Part shown: positions 62,711 to 64,000 of the stretch, piece after piece
Numbering within the stretch: position 1 is the stretch's first letter
Layout: the number at the start of each line of letters is the position of its first letter
Source of the DNA: Streptomyces sp. PKU-EA00015
GTDB lineage: Bacteria > Actinomycetota > Actinomycetes > Streptomycetales > Streptomycetaceae
Direction of reading: 5' to 3'
Length of the DNA stretch: 64,000 bases
Assembly: GCF_013387495.1 (NCBI RefSeq)
Contig: NZ_JABZEE010000002.1
Span: 1 to 64,000, forward strand
Notes under the pieces: generated by a model
Told to the model about the DNA's origin: nothing
What the model saw: only the letters and a program-made list of their open reading frames with translations
Database searches by the model: none
Position numbers and translations under genes: made by a program

Positions 62711-63631
62711 ATGGCCGGTCCAGCGTTCCGTGCCGCCGCCGTCCGGGTGCGCGTCCCCGCCACCAGCGCCAACCTCGGTCCGGGCTTCGACGCCCTCGGG
62801 CTGTCGCTCGGTCTGTACGACGACGTCGTCGTCCGGGTCGCGGATGCCGGTCTGCACATCGACATCGCGGGCGAGGGCGCCGAGACGCTGCCCCGCGACG
62901 AAAGCCACCTGCTCGTGCGCTCCCTGCGCACCGCCTTCGACCTGCTCGGCGGGCAGCCGCGCGGCCTCGAGGTCGTCTGCGCCAACCGCATCCCGCACGG
63001 TCGCGGCCTCGGTTCCTCCTCGGCGGCCATCTGCGCCGGCATCGTCGCCGCGCGTGCCGTGACCATAGGCGGCGACGCGAAGCTCGACGACGCGGCGCTG
63101 CTGGAGCTCGCCACCGAGATCGAGGGGCACCCCGACAACGTGGCCGCCTGTCTGCTCGGCGGCTTCACCCTGGCGTGGACCGAGGCCGGAGCGGCGCGCG
63201 CGATCAGGATGGACCCCACCGATTCCGTCGTTCCGGTGGTTTTCGTCCCCGCGAAGCCGGTGCTGACCGAGACGGCCCGCGGACTGCTGCCGCGCACCGT
63301 CCCGCACGTCGACGCCGCGGCGAACGCGGGCCGCGCGGCGCTGCTGGTCGAGGCTCTGACCAGGCGCCCGGAGCTGCTGCTGCCCGCCACCGAGGACCGG
63401 CTGCACCAGGAGTACCGCGCCCCCGCCATGCCGGAGAGCATCGAGCTGGTCAACCGACTGCGCGCCGACGGCGTCCCCGCAGTCATCTCCGGTGCGGGCC
63501 CCACGGTGCTCGCGCTGGCCGAGGACGGTGTGGCCGACAAGGTCGCACGACTGGCGGGCGAGGGATGGGCGGCCAACCGGCTCGCCTTCGACGCCGCGGG
63601 CGCGAGCGTCCTGCCGCTCGCTCCCCAGTGA
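62711..63631 (+). CDS. thrB: Homoserine kinase
   Basis: 306 residues from ATG at 62711 (CAAGGAGAG upstream). GHMP kinase motifs: VPATSANLGPGFDALGLSL, ATP loop NRIPHGRGLGSSSAAICAG, EGHPDNVAACLLGG and AVISGAGPTVLALA. It phosphorylates homoserine for ThrC. It follows thrC but has its own upstream region of about 300 bp. Confidence 0.97.
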   Translation: MAGPAFRAAAVRVRVPATSANLGPGFDALGLSLGLYDDVVVRVADAGLHIDIAGEGAETLPRDESHLLVRSLRTAFDLLGGQPRGLEVVCANRIPHGRGLGSSSAAICAGIVAARAVTIGGDAKLDDAALLELATEIEGHPDNVAACLLGGFTLAWTEAGAARAIRMDPTDSVVPVVFVPAKPVLTETARGLLPRTVPHVDAAANAGRAALLVEALTRRPELLLPATEDRLHQEYRAPAMPESIELVNRLRADGVPAVISGAGPTVLALAEDGVADKVARLAGEGWAANRLAFDAAGASVLPLAPQ

Positions 63632-64000
63632 CACGCGATTGCCGGTGAGTGAGAGGGGGAATGTTTGTTGGAGCCGGTAGTGTTAACCTCAAGTCTGCAA
63701 CCGTCGTCATCACGACGCGGTGCTGCGTGTCCCTCATCGGGACCACCATTCTTCCGAGAGCCTCCCACACTGCCTGAGCAGCCTGCCTGAGCAGTTCGAG
63801 CACGCTCCGGAACCGGCACGACACCCCTCGCTTTTCCCAGGAGTGGGCCGAGCAGGGGGACCTCGGGCCGGGCTTGCACGTATGCATGTATATCTCTCCG
63901 CCGTTGATTTGCACCGGCGGGACCACCGCTCCGACACGGTCCGCTGCGACGGGCCGATGCCGGACAGCACAACCGGTCGCCGAGCCAGAAGGCCGACGTC
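63632..64000 (+). promoter_or_regulatory. Long leader region, presumably of rho
   Basis: 369 bp without a convincing gene between thrB and the window end. In Streptomyces rho follows thrB behind a long leader. GGGAAT at 63657-63662 and GTT at 63682-63684 are 19 bp apart, similar to the spacing of SigR promoters (GGAAT, 18-19 bp, GTT); a match of this length could be chance. No rho start codon can be placed in the window. Confidence 0.5.

Overview
The window is high-GC actinobacterial chromosome, almost certainly Streptomyces. Evidence: GC-rich third codon positions throughout, GTG and TTG starts, a conservon (cvnA-B-C-D) operon, a lon gene preceded by an HspR/HAIR-type palindrome, a pSAM2-type integrative element in a tRNA-Arg gene, and the block nrtL-lysA-hom-thrC-thrB ending in what looks like the leader of rho. 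From memory, the gene order follows the central chromosome of S. coelicolor (roughly kgd/sucA to rho); I could not check this against a database.

Layout. 1-3.2 kb: 5' end of the 2-oxoglutarate dehydrogenase/decarboxylase gene, an OmpR-type two-component pair, and a spermidine-synthase-like protein. 3.4-7.7 kb: one translationally coupled operon (ECF sigma, zinc-finger anti-sigma-like membrane protein, ABC ATPase, two membrane proteins). 7.9-14.5 kb: GNAT, lon, a Cys-rich pentapeptide-repeat protein, a secreted GH25 lysozyme, a MarR regulator and a PP2C-like protein. 14.9-21.2 kb: conservon plus a StyA-like flavoprotein. 21.3-31.6 kb: a pseudokinase-PQQ protein, a TetR regulator beside an AurF-type diiron oxygenase, a second diiron protein, an amidase, and a PBP/FtsW-RodA pair. 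31.8-43.9 kb: HEAT-repeat and NERD proteins, an NHEJ cluster (ligase, LigD polymerase, Ku), an autoregulated TetR locus, a 24-residue ribosomal protein bL37, a GDSL hydrolase, and HAD and GYD proteins.

43.96-56.71 kb is an integrated AICE (actinomycete integrative and conjugative element) bounded by imperfect direct repeats of 139 and 146 bp. Its right end rebuilds a complete tRNA-Arg(CCG); the displaced 3' tRNA end at the left has decayed. The backbone is GntR regulator with YdcF protein, a small conserved protein, FtsK/Tra translocase, a run of Spd-type small proteins, RepSA-type HUH replication initiator, Xis and tyrosine integrase. Three copies of a GTCCTAGGAC-type palindrome lie between the GntR and transfer genes.

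The most interesting cargo is at the AICE left end: two adjacent, lower-GC genes of unknown annotation. The first encodes a 132-residue protein with an N-terminal hydrophobic helix and a C-terminal RHIM-like motif (VIQVG). The second encodes a 715-residue STAND/NLR-like protein with the matching motif (VVQVG) at its N-terminus. This is the arrangement expected of an amyloid-templated receptor/effector cell-death or anti-phage module. A large imperfect hairpin follows it in a non-coding region.

56.9-64 kb returns to the core chromosome: a single-domain response regulator, NrtL (an ArgS-derived protein without the catalytic domain), lysA, hom, thrC, thrB, and the untranslated leader presumed to belong to rho.
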